From NCBI GenBank assembly GCA_958450325.1, contig OY288251.1, positions 63,257,666-63,321,665 of the forward strand: a stretch of DNA of 64,000 nt. Direction: 5' to 3'. Numbering within the stretch: the first letter of the stretch is position 1; each line of letters begins with the position of its first letter. The notes beneath the pieces are model-generated. The model made no database searches and was not told where the DNA came from. It worked only from the letters and a program-made list of their open reading frames with translations. Shown in pieces: positions 20,963 through 31,698 of the stretch. This DNA comes from Agrostemma githago (taxonomy: Eukaryota > Streptophyta > Magnoliopsida > Caryophyllales > Caryophyllaceae). The position numbers and the translations under genes are program-made.

Positions 20963-22577
20963 ATGTCTGCAGATATGACGTTGGGCAGCAGGTTGAGGTT
21001 CGGAAGTTCGAGCAGCGGCAGCAACAGGAGCAGGGATCGGGTGCAGCAGCAAGCCCAAGAAGAAAACAGGCAAGAGGAAGTGGAGGACGAGGAGGTGCAT
21101 GGCAATGAGGAACAAGAACAACCGCAGCCACGCCAGGATGAAGGGCTGCAATACACAGACGACGGGCGCCTAATCATTGGCCCCGAGGGCACATGGTGAG
21201 ACATTGTATTTCTTTTTTTTTGTGAGACATCATCTTATTTCACTCTTTGGTGTATACCTACATGTAGGTTTCGTACTCGTGCGACGGTGACAGGTGTCAA
21301 GGACAGTTTCATGGAAGATTTGACTACTTACTGCACGAGCTGGACTAAGTTGCCTCTGTGGCAACGGGAGAAGTGGTTTGCCAACTTCAAGGTACACCGA
21401 TTTCTGATTTTTATTAATTATCTGTTACTGTTTACAGATTACTTATACAACGACAACAAACTATCTTGCAGTTGAAACACTTCTACAACGATGGTCTCGA
21501 GGTGGCTGTTCGAGACAGATACATGGATGTCGCAACTGTAAGATACAAAGACATGATGTATAAGCTGGCAAGCGATGGAAAGTTACAGCAACAACTTAGA
21601 GGTTCGATTACTAAATTGGTATTAGTACCTGAACAGAAAGTCGTATATATATTCAAAACATTTATTGATATCAAAGTGTATAAATTGTAGGTGACGCGAT
21701 CCAACAGTTCCAAACAGCGCGAGCCGACCCGAAGTTCCTAAAGAGATCCGTCCAGGCTAAGAAGAACAAGAGGCGGGGAGGGGATCCCGAGGCAGAGGCG
21801 GAGCGCACCCACTACGGTGGGTCGCAGTCGATGCACCAGCGGGCCATGAACGTTAGTATTTTCGTCTCCTTTGATTATTATATTGGATTCTTATTTAATG
21901 TTTTCATTATAAAAATAAATGAATAATCTACATGTACTGTCAACAGGCGAAGAAGAAAACCGGAGAATTCCCTCCTCCTGTGCAGCTATTTCTCGAATCG
22001 AAGAGTAAGGGGGACGATGAGACCGGTCGATCATTCGCCACGAAGAAGGATTTGGAGACTTGGGTAAGTTTCAAACACAATACTTTGTTACTTTTTTCCT
22101 TCAAACAATCAACCTAATCATGACTTCTATTTCTTTCAGAGATCGTATTTGGCGGCCACTAGAGCGCCCGAAAATGAAGGTGTGGACCCGAGCACAATTT
22201 GGTTTAGAGTCGCCGAGGGATACCGCAAGGGAGCGGTGTACGGTACGGGGAACGCTCATTCCCTGTACTGGACACCACCCAATGTTCGGGGGGCCCATTC
22301 TACGACGACCGAGTGTGTGCCATCCGAGATGGCTGAGATGAGGGCTCAAATTCAAGAGGAGAGGGCGGAACGGGCAGCTATGGCCGAGCAGATGAAGGAG
22401 CAGAATGAGAGGTTGAAGACGCAGGAGTCCATTAACCTGCAAATTCTGGAAGAGATACGGCGTCTTAGGAACACGCAGCAATATAACTGCAACTCCGGCC
22501 CCACTCCCCGATTCCCGGATCCTAGAGACCCCTTCGGCGGTAATAGTGGTGCGTCCGCCAGTTTTCCTGTTGGCTGA
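20963..22577 (+). CDS. CACTA TNPA-like protein (Transposase_24/Ptta-En/Spm type), six exons
   Basis: Exons are 20963-21195, 21268-21391, 21472-21601, 21691-21851, 21947-22063 and 22140-22577. All five introns are GT-AG and every joint keeps frame. The N-terminus is Ser/Gln/Glu-rich. From exon 2 the frame reads a Transposase_24-like region: LPLWQREKWFANF, then RYKDMMYKLA, FLKRSVQAKKNKR, YGGSQSMHQRAM, and FATKKDLETW. A coiled coil follows (about 22330-22460, EMRAQIQEERAERAAMAEQMKEQ), then a Pro/Gly-rich end. The family binds subterminal repeats such as those at 18617-18870 and 22820-23190. No lesion is seen. The start codon is the first in-frame ATG and could lie upstream. Confidence 0.85.
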
Positions 22578-22819
22578 GTTGATTTATTGAAAACAATTTG
22601 TAGTGGGAGAAATGCTTGTTGAAAAAACTGTTTGTAACAACACTTTTAATGTAGTATATGTATTCACGACTTTTGCGTACTTGGTTGACAATTTTGGAGT
22701 ATGAAGCTTGCATAACGTTTGGAATAACGTTTGGAATGATGTTTGGGATGTATTGTAGTTGTTGCTTTGTTTTATTGTGCAGATTTTGGCTAGAAAAATA
22801 ATAAATTGAACCGGCCTAT

Positions 22820-23190
22820 TTCTGGCACGGTAGCGACTGATATCAGTAGCTAAGTTTTAGATTTAGCGACTGATATCAGTCGCTTAATGATGCCACGTCG
22901 CACTATTTAGCGACTGAAATCAGTCGCTAATTGAAACTTAGCGACCGATTTCAGTCGCTAAATCAGTCGCTAATTGACGCCATTAGCGACTGATATCAGT
23001 CGCTAAAATGAGGAAGTAGCGACTGATTTCAGTCGCTAAATTTAGCGACTGATTTCAGTCGCGCGCTTTTTTAGCGACTGAAATCAGTCGCTAGAAGCGA
23101 CTAACTGTAGCCACTGTCGCTTAGCGACTGCTGACGGTCGCACATCTGCTTTTTGCGACAGATGTCAGTAGCTAAGATCAGTCGCCAATG
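22820..23190. repeat. Right subterminal repeats of the CACTA element
   Basis: A dense array of TTAGCGACTGATATCAGTCGCTAA palindromes and variants, more than ten half-sites, many being 22-24-bp near-perfect palindromes. It mirrors the left array. Confidence 0.9.
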
Positions 23191-23211
23191 ACTTTAACTC
23201 TTGTAGTGGTG

Positions 23212-23690
23212 TGACGAGTAGATACTAATCTGGTGAATGTCACCAGAATGCAATCTAAGGATTACTCTTATGCACTTAAGAAGCAAAAAGGAGAATTATT
23301 TAAGAGATATGCGCATAATGTGATAAGCGAATTGTTGTAAACAAGTTGCAACGATTCATATTTCCAAATAGACAAAGATAACATGAGATTGTAATCTTAG
23401 TAAATTTGTTTTGGATGAAAGTTGTGTGTTGGAACGATTCCAAAGGACAACTTTGTGACTACTATTATAACTAAAGTTAGTGTTCGATCTATTGCTTTTG
23501 AAGCAAATAGACGTTTGATTACAAATCAAGCACACATTCAACTTTAAAATTTATGAAGCAATTTATTGCTTATGAAACTAACAGTTTGCCTTAATTGAGA
23601 GAAGGTAGATTGATCATATGCTTGTAAATAACCGATACAAATGTTGTATGTCCCGAAACCTCCTCTACATAAAGATCGTATTGTTATGAT
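23212..23690 (+). pseudogene. Decayed Ty1/copia RNase H region
   Basis: Continues the host copia after the CACTA. Around 23410-23520 the bases align with the RNase H stretch normally read as (AV)SWKSSKQ...TEAEY-A-EA (TTGGAACGATTCCAAAGGACAAC ... GATCTATTGCTTTTGAAGC), but stops occur in all frames. The right limit is unclear. Confidence 0.5.
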
Positions 23691-24140
23691 TGGTATAAGA
23701 CGCGTGGGCGAGTGGCCTTAGTACTCTTAGAGGTGTTTGGTTTAGTGAGAGTTATTTCGGTAATTGATATATGTATGACTGTGGACATGACATAGGTCCA
23801 CCCCGACGCGGCCACGCGCGGGTTTGGGGAGGTGAATGAATCTCATGTGAGAAGTGTCGAATTGAAATTTAAATCGAAGTGGAGTCGCCACCGAACTTTG
23901 TGGGAGTTCGGGCCCGTTCGAACCCACTCTATGTCTTAGTGGGCCGTGTACAAAATACGGCCCATTCGGATGTCAGAGTTTATTGGGTTCGTCCCTTTGC
24001 ATTGCGATACCGATACCGACATTATCGGATAGACGGATACCGTGTATTGAATGACTCTCGTGCGCCAATGGTTTCAGACATCCAGAAACCATGGTTTTGA
24101 GTAAGAGGTGAGGGTACGTGTTGGGAAGTTCACAAAGAAC

Positions 24141-26261
24141 TGTAACACCCCGTTATTTTCTGAGTAAATTATAAGGCGTTACTGGTCTATTTTATTTAAA
24201 TCGGGACAAATATTTTTAATGTCATTATAAATATTAAAGTATTTTGGATCGTCTTATAATACATCGGTCTTGATTTTAACGTTATTTTTATAAACCAACT
24301 TTGTATCGAATTCATTTTCGAGTCAAACACGAATAGGAAAGAAAAAATAAAATAATAACCTACACTATATTAATACATCCCGTAGCCCTTATTTCATTCA
24401 TCCAACCTACTTCCATTATCATCCCTGCCCCTGCACACTCCTTCCTTCCCCTTTTCGCCTTGTTCCTGTTCCAATCAATTCGTCTGTGCCGTTGGTGTCG
24501 TAAAATCAGCCCTTAATCCTTGTTTATGCCACACGTTTCTTCATCCGTCTTCACCAAAATTGTAAGTACTTTATTAATCTACTAATCACTCTATTTCTTA
24601 TAGTTTGTGGGACAAGTAAAATATATGTTTGAATATCTTAAATCTTGATTCTTTTTCTAAAATTCTTGGTTTCGGTATTTTCTTATCGGCTGTGTCGGGA
24701 TGTTGCGTGAGTTCTTATTTGATTGGAGTTTTGGGTCAATTTTGAGGGTAGTGATGGAGGAGTGATAAGTATGTATGATTTTACGGAGTATGGTTGGTTG
24801 GTTAATGGGTCACAGATTAGACGATGTTTTGGGTCAGATTGATGACCTTGGAGGGCAAGGATGGGTTTTGCGTCATTAGAACAGGAGGAATTGGGTTGGT
24901 AGTGTGAGTAGCTGTAAGTTAATAACTTGAATGATGATGCAGTAATGATGTAGGATTGTAATAAAAATTTTGTTTGCCGTGGGTTGTGATTTCTTTAGCA
25001 AGACATTGATGGTACATGGGTTATTTATGGGAGCAATGAATTTGGGATTTACTTATCGTTCTTTGACATAATCGAGTGGGTGATGAATAAGTTGCGTCTC
25101 GAGGTTGAGCGTTTTCGATAGCATATGTATGTATACGAATACTAGGTAGGTTAGACCGTTGTTATATTAACTGAAATATTGAAACAATTTGTATTAATTG
25201 TAGCTTGTGGGTTCGAGGAGAAAGAATTTCGGATTTAGTTTAGCTTGGATTTTCCGTCTCAAGAGGTAAGGACGTTTTGACCTTTTCACCTTTAAGTAAA
25301 GAGCATGTTTGGTTTAAATTATATTTTTGAAACGGTTTTATAATTATTTTGTCAACGATGAATTTTTATGATACTCTTGTAATATTTTGGATATTGGAAC
25401 TTTGTGACAAGTCATATATATTGGAATTATTTTGGTACAATTTTGGTGGTTATAACAGACTCTGGGAGCTCTGTTGGTCTATGAGGTTAAGGTGCGTCTG
25501 AGACGTCCCTGGGATTTCGTCCCGAAACTGAACTCCTGGCCCGAGTTGTGTTAAGTGGGGTTTTTCCGGCCCCCACTTGCTAGGTAGTTAGACTTCCTCC
25601 TTTGGCAGCCTCATCCTACTGACTGCCCAAATGTGAGTAGTGCGCACTATAGTAAGTCTAGCTAAGCATAGGTGGTACCACTAGATCGTGCAAAAGGGTA
25701 GGACCTTGGCACACAGGTGGAGACAATATATTTTGGTTGGTTTTGGTTTTGACTACTACTTTCACAGTATTTTGGTTTGGTGTTGAGACAATAATATTTG
25801 ACTCTGATTTCAGTTTACTACAAATTATAATTATTGTTTTACGTTTTCAATATAATATATTTTACTCAGCTTTGCTGACGTCCTTTTGTTTTGGGTCGTT
25901 CCCCCGCTGGAACCTGTACCTATTTGTGTTTTGGGTACAGTTGATAGGTACAATTAATATGCTGCATGAGTGCATTTGGTTCGGGATGCTGAGCGAGGAA
26001 GGATTTTATTATTTAACGTACTATTTATATTTATGTTGAATTGTGGGTTGAAGTTGTTTTAAACCGTTTTGAATTTTGTGGGACTTAAAGTCTTCCGCTG
26101 CAACGTTTTCATTTAATTATTTATCGGATTTATATTTCTTTTTAATTCTTATACTATTCTTTTGCCTTGCATTTGGCCTTGTGAGCTAAATGCGGAGTAA
26201 CAACTTTAAATTTTCCGGTTTTATTCTGTTATTTTGGTCGCGAAAATTTAGGGTTATTACA
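24141..26261. mobile_element. Solo LTR with TSD AGAAC (gypsy/chromovirus-like)
   Basis: 2,121 bp from TGTAACACCCCG to GGGTTATTACA. The 5-bp duplication AGAAC lies at 24136-24140 and 26262-26266. The TGTAACACCCC start is common in plant Ty3/gypsy LTRs. There is no internal domain, primer site or second LTR, so this is best read as the product of LTR-LTR recombination. A T-rich stretch at 25740-26040 gives an open frame that I do not regard as a gene. Confidence 0.85.
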
Positions 26262-26728
26262 AGAACACCCAACCCCGCCCGCACTTAGCGGCCTCTACTA
26301 TGATATCGTTCGATTTTTGTGTACGCGTGCTAGTTTGACGGTTGAATGATATGCAAACAAGGCTTTTTAGACTAAACATGTGAATTATGTTTGCTACGTC
26401 GTTTTAATGCATCTAAACTAGCGTCGAAGTTGTTTTAGCATGTGATGTTAATATTAGTATAATAAAACAAACAACAAAAATAAAAGAACAACAACGGATT
26501 ACAATATACGAGCGGCATACCACCCGGAAATACAACGCCACAAATTACAATACAACAATTGCAATAATAACGAAGTGTAAATGAAAGAAGATGTAAATAT
26601 GGTATGATATGGTTTTGAAAAGATTAGATTCACGTGATAAACGTGACACGTGTTGACCGAAATCGTTTGAAAAAGACGTATCGAGACTTGTAGCGAGTAA
26701 GACGCGTTAATTTGGGCGTAATTGGGGC

Positions 26729-26834
26729 CACTCGGCCGAGTCATAGAGGGACTCGGTCGAGTGTCCCTTGAAAAAAAAATTGCCGGTTTTTTGGGGTGTC
26801 ACTCGACCGAGTGGCTATGGCACTCGATCGAGTG
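26729..26834. promoter_or_regulatory. Four-palindrome module, copy in the gypsy-type LTR (1)
   Basis: CACTCGGCCGAGTC (26729), GACTCGGTCGAGTG (26750), CACTCGACCGAGTG (26800) and CACTCGATCGAGTG (26821). Steps are 21, 50 and 21 bp. Spacer sequences differ from the Athila-like LTR copy. Confidence 0.6.
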
Positions 26835-27666
26835 CCCCCTGTTCGAGTGATGACTCGATTTGCAATTTTAGTATCGGTTTTGAAATTGCTTTTAATTTTA
26901 AAAATTGACAATTTTGCCAAGTCGTGTAAAAATATGGCATAATTTGTACCCAACTTAAATTTTCGATACTCGTCAATATTTTATATTTGATTATGAAATC
27001 AATATCTAATACTTAGAGCAATTTTTAGAAAAAAAAAATGTTTAGAAATTGTTTTGAATCGAAATAAATCCCTTCGCGTTATAATGTCGTATTAGTCTTT
27101 TTAAGACTATGTGACAATTATTTCGGCATCAACGAGATTATGCTTAAAATAGTTTATTGATTGATTCCTTTAGATCCGACATTCGACTATAGAGTCGATA
27201 TCGAATCCTAGGGACGACTCGTTATTGCTAATTACGATAGTAGTAATAATAATATTAGAAACGAGAAAAGAAAAAAAAACGACGATGATAACGACAGACG
27301 AAAAAAACGAGAAGAAGAAGGAGAGAAAGAGAGAAGACGGGATTTGTAACACTCTCAACCTACATGCTTAATTATCTCGAAAACGGACTCGTAGTAGCGG
27401 CCTAGGCGCGGGAGCGTTAAGATGTATATAGGTGAGTTATGGTGTGTATGGTTAGGGAGGGGATTTGACGAGTTTTGCTCTCGGGTTTCCTAAAGGATTT
27501 CTAGAGAAAAGATCGGAATATAATATGCCTAGTATTGCTGGAATTCCGGATTGTGAATCGTTGTATTGTGTGTCGGGATTGGAAATATTGTGTGTGATTG
27601 TATCGCCTAGGATGTTGTAATTATGTATGTTGTAACTGTCGTGAATTTGATGTATCGGGGGTGGGG

Positions 27667-27674
27667 TATTTATA
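27667..27674 (-). promoter_or_regulatory. TATA box candidate of the gypsy-type LTR
   Basis: The minus strand reads CCTATAAATACCCC, a strong plant TATA consensus, about 145 bp downstream (in element sense) of the module at 27821-27928. Confidence 0.5.
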
Positions 27675-27820
27675 GGATGAAATAATCCACTTGGGATAGG
27701 AGATACCCGACTTTTGGATAGGAAATAGATTGCTTGCAAGGGAAGAAAGCAACCGGTTGGAACGGAGTAGGATTCCGTCTTCGGATAGAAGAGGGATCCG
27801 GTTCGAGCTGAAACAAGGGT

Positions 27821-27928
27821 CACTCGATCGAGTAGCGCACATCACTCGATCGAGTGCCCGGCCTGATGCTGGATTTGACGGTTTTTATGAGCTCACTCAA
27901 CCGGGTGGCTGGTTCACTCGATCGAGTG
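27821..27928. promoter_or_regulatory. Four-palindrome module, copy in the gypsy-type LTR (2)
   Basis: CACTCGATCGAGTA (27821), CACTCGATCGAGTG (27843), CACTCAACCGGGTG (27894) and CACTCGATCGAGTG (27915). Steps are 22, 51 and 21 bp. The third unit is degraded but stays in register. Confidence 0.6.
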
Positions 27929-28360
27929 GGTCTGAGAGGGGTAGGAATCTCCTTTTGGAGATCAACTTTTATCTTTTAAAAGAAAGTTTTGGTTGCTTAA
28001 TCTTTCTCCATGGCTGATTTTTGTGAGGAATCGGACTTCAAATTGGATTCTCGAATGCTGCGTGATATATTTTCTGTCTCGAAAATGTCTTTGACCGGGG
28101 TTTCACCCGGTCGCTAAAAGACGGTTTTGCCCTTGGTGTCGGTTTTGACCCAAATTAGTCTTATTTGACTGGAAATGACTCACTGGGCCTGGATTTGAGG
28201 TCTGTTTGGTTAGATTTTTGCTCCGCTAAAAGCTCGCGCCAAATACTATTGATTCCGAGTCCAAACTCGAGCGTATTAAGTCATGTTTACGTCCGATCAT
28301 CATCGGGTGTTTTTTGGAAACTGCTATAGACACCTGGCGGTCAAAATGTGGGTGTCTACA

Positions 28361-29640
28361 AAGCCCCCACCCTAACTGAGACTTGGACAAGGCGAAAGTC
28401 AGAGTAGCTACCAGGCCAATCGAGGATTAAGACCTGGCAGACTTCCGATCGGGTCGTTTATAGTCCATTAGACTTGTGTAAAAGGGCTCGCCAGCCATAA
28501 GATAGAGATCATACCTGAGTTCTGTTATTCGGGATAGCTCCGTGGGGACTTGTTTTTGAAGCCCTGGGTGTATCTGGATACATCCCATCTTGGAACTGCG
28601 CGGGAGCTTGCCTAAGAAACCCTGGGTGTATCTGTTTGCAGATACATCCCATCTCAGAATTATGCGGAAGCTTGCCTAAGAAGCCCTGGGTGTGCCCGTT
28701 TGCAGACACAACCCGATTACGCGGGATTATGCAGGAGCTTGCCTAAGAAATACTGGGTGTGTCCGTTCGCAGACACATCCCGATTCAGAATTACGCGGGA
28801 GCCTGCCTAAGAAGCCCTGGGTGTGCCCGTTTGCAGACACATCCCGTGTTTTCTGCTGAGGAGTTTTAATGAGTTGCGTAAGCTTGCTTCTGAAGTCTTG
28901 GGTGTACATGTATGTTGACACATAGCAATTCGTATGTAACATTTAGGCGAAACACCGACTCACGCTGAGAAAGTAAAAATTTGATATTCCGTTGGGAAGC
29001 CCAAGCTCGTACCTGAAATGTTAGACACATAGGCCGAAATAGCAAATATAGCAGACAGCAAGATAGCATACGGAAAATGCAGTTAGCATCTATAGACTGA
29101 CTTGCGCTGGGGAAAACAATTTTTGCTTCATTTTGAAATCGAAGTCCTGAAAGCAACTCATGTGCTAGGAGATAGGTTTTCAAAATTGAAAGAGGTAAAA
29201 AAGAAATTTGCAGTTTAAATAGAGTGAAATTTGACCTTGTCGAAAAGGATTTTCTCAAATGGCTAAGTTTTTGCAAATCTCAAAGCAAGAATTTGAAAAG
29301 AAAGGTATACCGATAGATGCGTTTAGGAGTCGGGCCCAATGTAGAGCGAGATGGTTGCATACATACAAACATATTTGATGTAGAGAGTCAAATGATTACC
29401 GCGTAAACGACATAGATAAATTCAATGTTCGCAGATGAGTTGTCACGGACATATTAATATTGCTCACAGACACAATACTTCATATTTTGATTAGCATCAT
29501 TTGTTTCACCCAGAGAATTAATGTAGGCACTATACTTGTTGGGTGGGTCGGCTCAAATACAGATCACGTATCATGTTATGGTCAGAATACGAAACATAAA
29601 TAGTTTCAAACACATAATATTTTCCCACTTTTAAATTTAA
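28361..29640 (-). mobile_element. Partial interior of the gypsy-type element (3' untranslated side)
   Basis: Begins with the polypurine tract (28361-28372) and holds the hairpin tandem repeats at 28553-28925. No pol frame was found. The change to AT-rich unique sequence near 29640 is taken as the truncated edge, with no defined boundary motif. Confidence 0.4.
28553..28925. repeat. About 65-bp tandem repeat, each unit with a hairpin
   Basis: Five to six units of 64-67 bp start at ...GCTTGCCTAAGAA(A/G)CCCTGGGTGT. Each contains TGGGTGTATCTGTTTGCAGATACATCCC or a variant, an inverted repeat that would fold as a hairpin in RNA or single-stranded DNA. Successive CCTAAG positions are 28611, 28675, 28742 and 28806. 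The last unit (about 28880-28925) is degraded. Confidence 0.85.
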
Positions 29641-30126
29641 AATTTTTTATTGGTATTGATTTTTGGGTAATGTTAAAAATTATACGGGACGTGTTACCTA
29701 GGGTTGTAATTAAGCATTAAAAATCATCCAAATTTAGTATAAACTTATGGATTGAAGTAAAAGTTAAACAAATATCAATGCAATTAATACATGTATTAAA
29801 AGATTATTTTCTTTATGGTCTTAAATACAGCCCTTGATATCATTTTCCTTGATTTTTTTTTATTTATTTTAATAGTATTAGTATTATGCTCTTTAATTAT
29901 AATGTTTATATTTAAAAAATAATCATAATCTCCTTAGTTTGTCTCATTTATTGATTTCGCTCGAGGTCGTCCCCTTTAAGATAAACATCGATAAACAGTG
30001 TCAATTCTTCAAAATGACAATTATTTGAAATAATCAATAATCATTTTACGCGTGTCTATTCAAATTTTATTGTTTTCCGAGGTGATAATTGATAGTTTAT
30101 ATAATGATAATTATTTGAGTCTTACG
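29641..30126. other. AT-rich stretch without recognised features
   Basis: No open frame, repeat or terminal signature was recognised. It is composition-biased to A/T and probably an unidentified old repeat or plain intergenic sequence. Confidence 0.4.
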
Positions 30127-30134
30127 GGTGTTAG

Positions 30135-30649
30135 CAGGGGCGGATCTGGGGGTAGACCTAGGTGGGAAAGTGCCTACCCCCAAGTTACAGGATTATATTT
30201 TTATTAGTACTCCTTCAAACATTAATTCTATTAGTTAATTACAATTAATTAGTTGTGAGCCTTGTGACCTTTCTATCCACCTAATTCATTTACTTTTTAC
30301 CTTGTAATTAATTACAATTAATTAGTTGTAGGCCTTGTGACCTTTCTACCCATCTAATTCATTTAAACTAGTTAAAAATACTCCGTTTGTTTTTACAATG
30401 GATCAAACCATAGCCCTCATAACTAAAATATATCATTCCAAACCATTAGACTACTAATCATTTTATGCATAAATGGAACTTAAATATAATTTAACCACAT
30501 CAAATGGACCAACGTAACATTGTTGTATTATAAAAAGCATAATGGAGAGCCGATTATTTTTATTGGATGACATAATTTTAGAAAATAAAATACTCAATAC
30601 ACGAAAAAAATTGTGCCCTCCCTTAACTAAAATCTTGTGTCCGTCCCTG
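30135..30649. mobile_element. Non-autonomous hAT-type element with 8-bp TSD
   Basis: The ends are CAGGGGCGGATCTGGGGG at 30135 and, reverse-complemented, CAGGGACGGACACAAGAT at 30649. The flanking 8-mers are GGTGTTAG (30127-30134) and GGTGTTAA (30650-30657), seven of eight matching. The interior holds a tandem duplication of about 70 bp (30228-30300 and 30303-30368, with TTGTGACCTTTCTA(T/C)CCA). No coding sequence is present. Confidence 0.75.
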
Positions 30650-30657
30650 GGTGTTAA

Positions 30658-31250
30658 GAATGTTTCAAAGGAGTTATTTATTATCTAATACTAAAACAAA
30701 TGAGAATATTATTTATCATATCCACTTTTAATATGGACAATATTTAAATTCTGAGTGTTTATAAAAAAGTTGGATTCTCGATCGTAAAAAGTCTCTTTTA
30801 ACGTGCAAACTAAGTAAGGGGGTAAATTGTGTTAACTTTCACTTACATTTATCAACTACTCCACCTTCTTACACTTCTTATCATGCTAGTTAACTCAAAT
30901 ACAAGTGTATCTAGGATCCTTGAAAGTGTAACTAGGGACAAAAAAGTATTCACCACCACCACCACCACCCACCACTCTCATCCACACCTAATGCCGCCAT
31001 CGCCACCACCACCATGGTACCACGCATGCACCACAACTCAACGATCACCTTGCCACATTAACGTCATCACCGACCACCAAGGACGACATCGACCACCATT
31101 ATAATTTTACAATGTCATCCCACCAAAAAATACAATCATACAAGTTCACCTTCACCACCATAAAACACCACCACGGCCAGCTATATCACCACCTCGCTGA
31201 TGCATCGTCTGTTGTCATCTGCCAAATATTTGTAATCCTGAATGAATGAC
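30658..31250. other. Intergenic region downstream of the host gene
   Basis: No gene was seen. A CAC/CCA-rich low-complexity stretch lies at about 30950-31190 and gives a spurious His/Pro/Thr-rich frame. It separates the transposon cluster from the 3' end of the HEAT-repeat gene. Confidence 0.5.
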
Positions 31251-31698
31251 GGCAAATGAGTGTAAGAAAAATAAATTCAGAAGAATGAACCCAGCAACTG
31301 CATTTCCTATTCAATCGTACGAACACGTACTACTGATACAATGTAACAGAGACATTTTTGTTTACATACACACACACTCACAAAGACAATAACTGAAGTT
31401 CCATACAAAACTGGCAAACAAGGACTGTACACATTATTTGCATCCATAAATATTACGAGTAATTACAAGCTCATCTCTAACCCCTTCCTTTCCACTTAAC
31501 ACCAGATGGTATCTCCTTTGACAAGCAACACAGACGATGACATTTCATAGCTACTTCACCAACCAACACGGTTAAATCTTCTTGAATCCAGCTTCAGAAA
31601 ATGCAGGACCCGAAAGCACCAGCGTCTCTAAAACCTTACCAAGTCAGCCCATCGTTTCCTTGCGCCCTGATATCTCATGACGAGTTAATGACATGGTA
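31251..31698 (-). other. SGR6: Probable 3' untranslated region of the SGR6-like gene
   Basis: Directly follows the stop codon at 31699-31701 on the minus strand. It contains AT-rich stretches but no certain polyadenylation site. The extent is a guess from the change in composition near 31250. Confidence 0.35.

Larger units (their letters stand above)
18594..23208 (+). mobile_element. CACTA (En/Spm) transposon with deleted TNPD and open TNPA-type gene
   Basis: The ends are CACTACAAGAAA at 18594 and (reverse complement) CACTACAAGAGTT at 23208. The 3-bp target duplication GTG is at 18591-18593 and 23209-23211. Both subterminal regions are dense in CAGTCGCTAA-type inverted repeats. Inside are a first gene with only the Transpos_assoc-like start and the DUF4216-like end, and a second gene of six exons with a Transposase_24-like region. 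The element sits in the older copia pol. Without the transposase core it is non-autonomous, but it may supply the end-binding protein. Confidence 0.93.
23700..28360 (-). mobile_element. 3' LTR of a minus-strand Ty3/gypsy-type element, split by a solo LTR
   Basis: The right edge is ...GGGTGTCTACA at 28360, followed by AAGCCCCCACCC. Read on the minus strand this is a polypurine tract, GGGTGGGGGCTT, then TGTAGACACCC, typical of Tat/Ogre-like LTR starts. The LTR body has the GTGGAGTCGCCACCGAA block near 23880-23900. The left edge is unresolved (about 23690-23760). Removing the 24141-26266 insertion leaves roughly 2.5 kb. It contains two four-palindrome modules and a TATA-like box. Subfamily placement is tentative. 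Confidence 0.55.

Noticed and set aside
25737..26039. 100-residue Phe/Leu-rich frame in the solo LTR
   Set aside because: T-rich LTR sequence, no conserved protein feature.
13214..27928. Palindrome clusters considered as a CRISPR-like or satellite array
   Set aside because: Only four units per cluster with two different step lengths, in a plant LTR context; neither CRISPR nor satellite fits.
30829..31104. 91-residue plus-strand frame rich in His, Thr and Pro
   Set aside because: Product of CAC/CCA low-complexity sequence.
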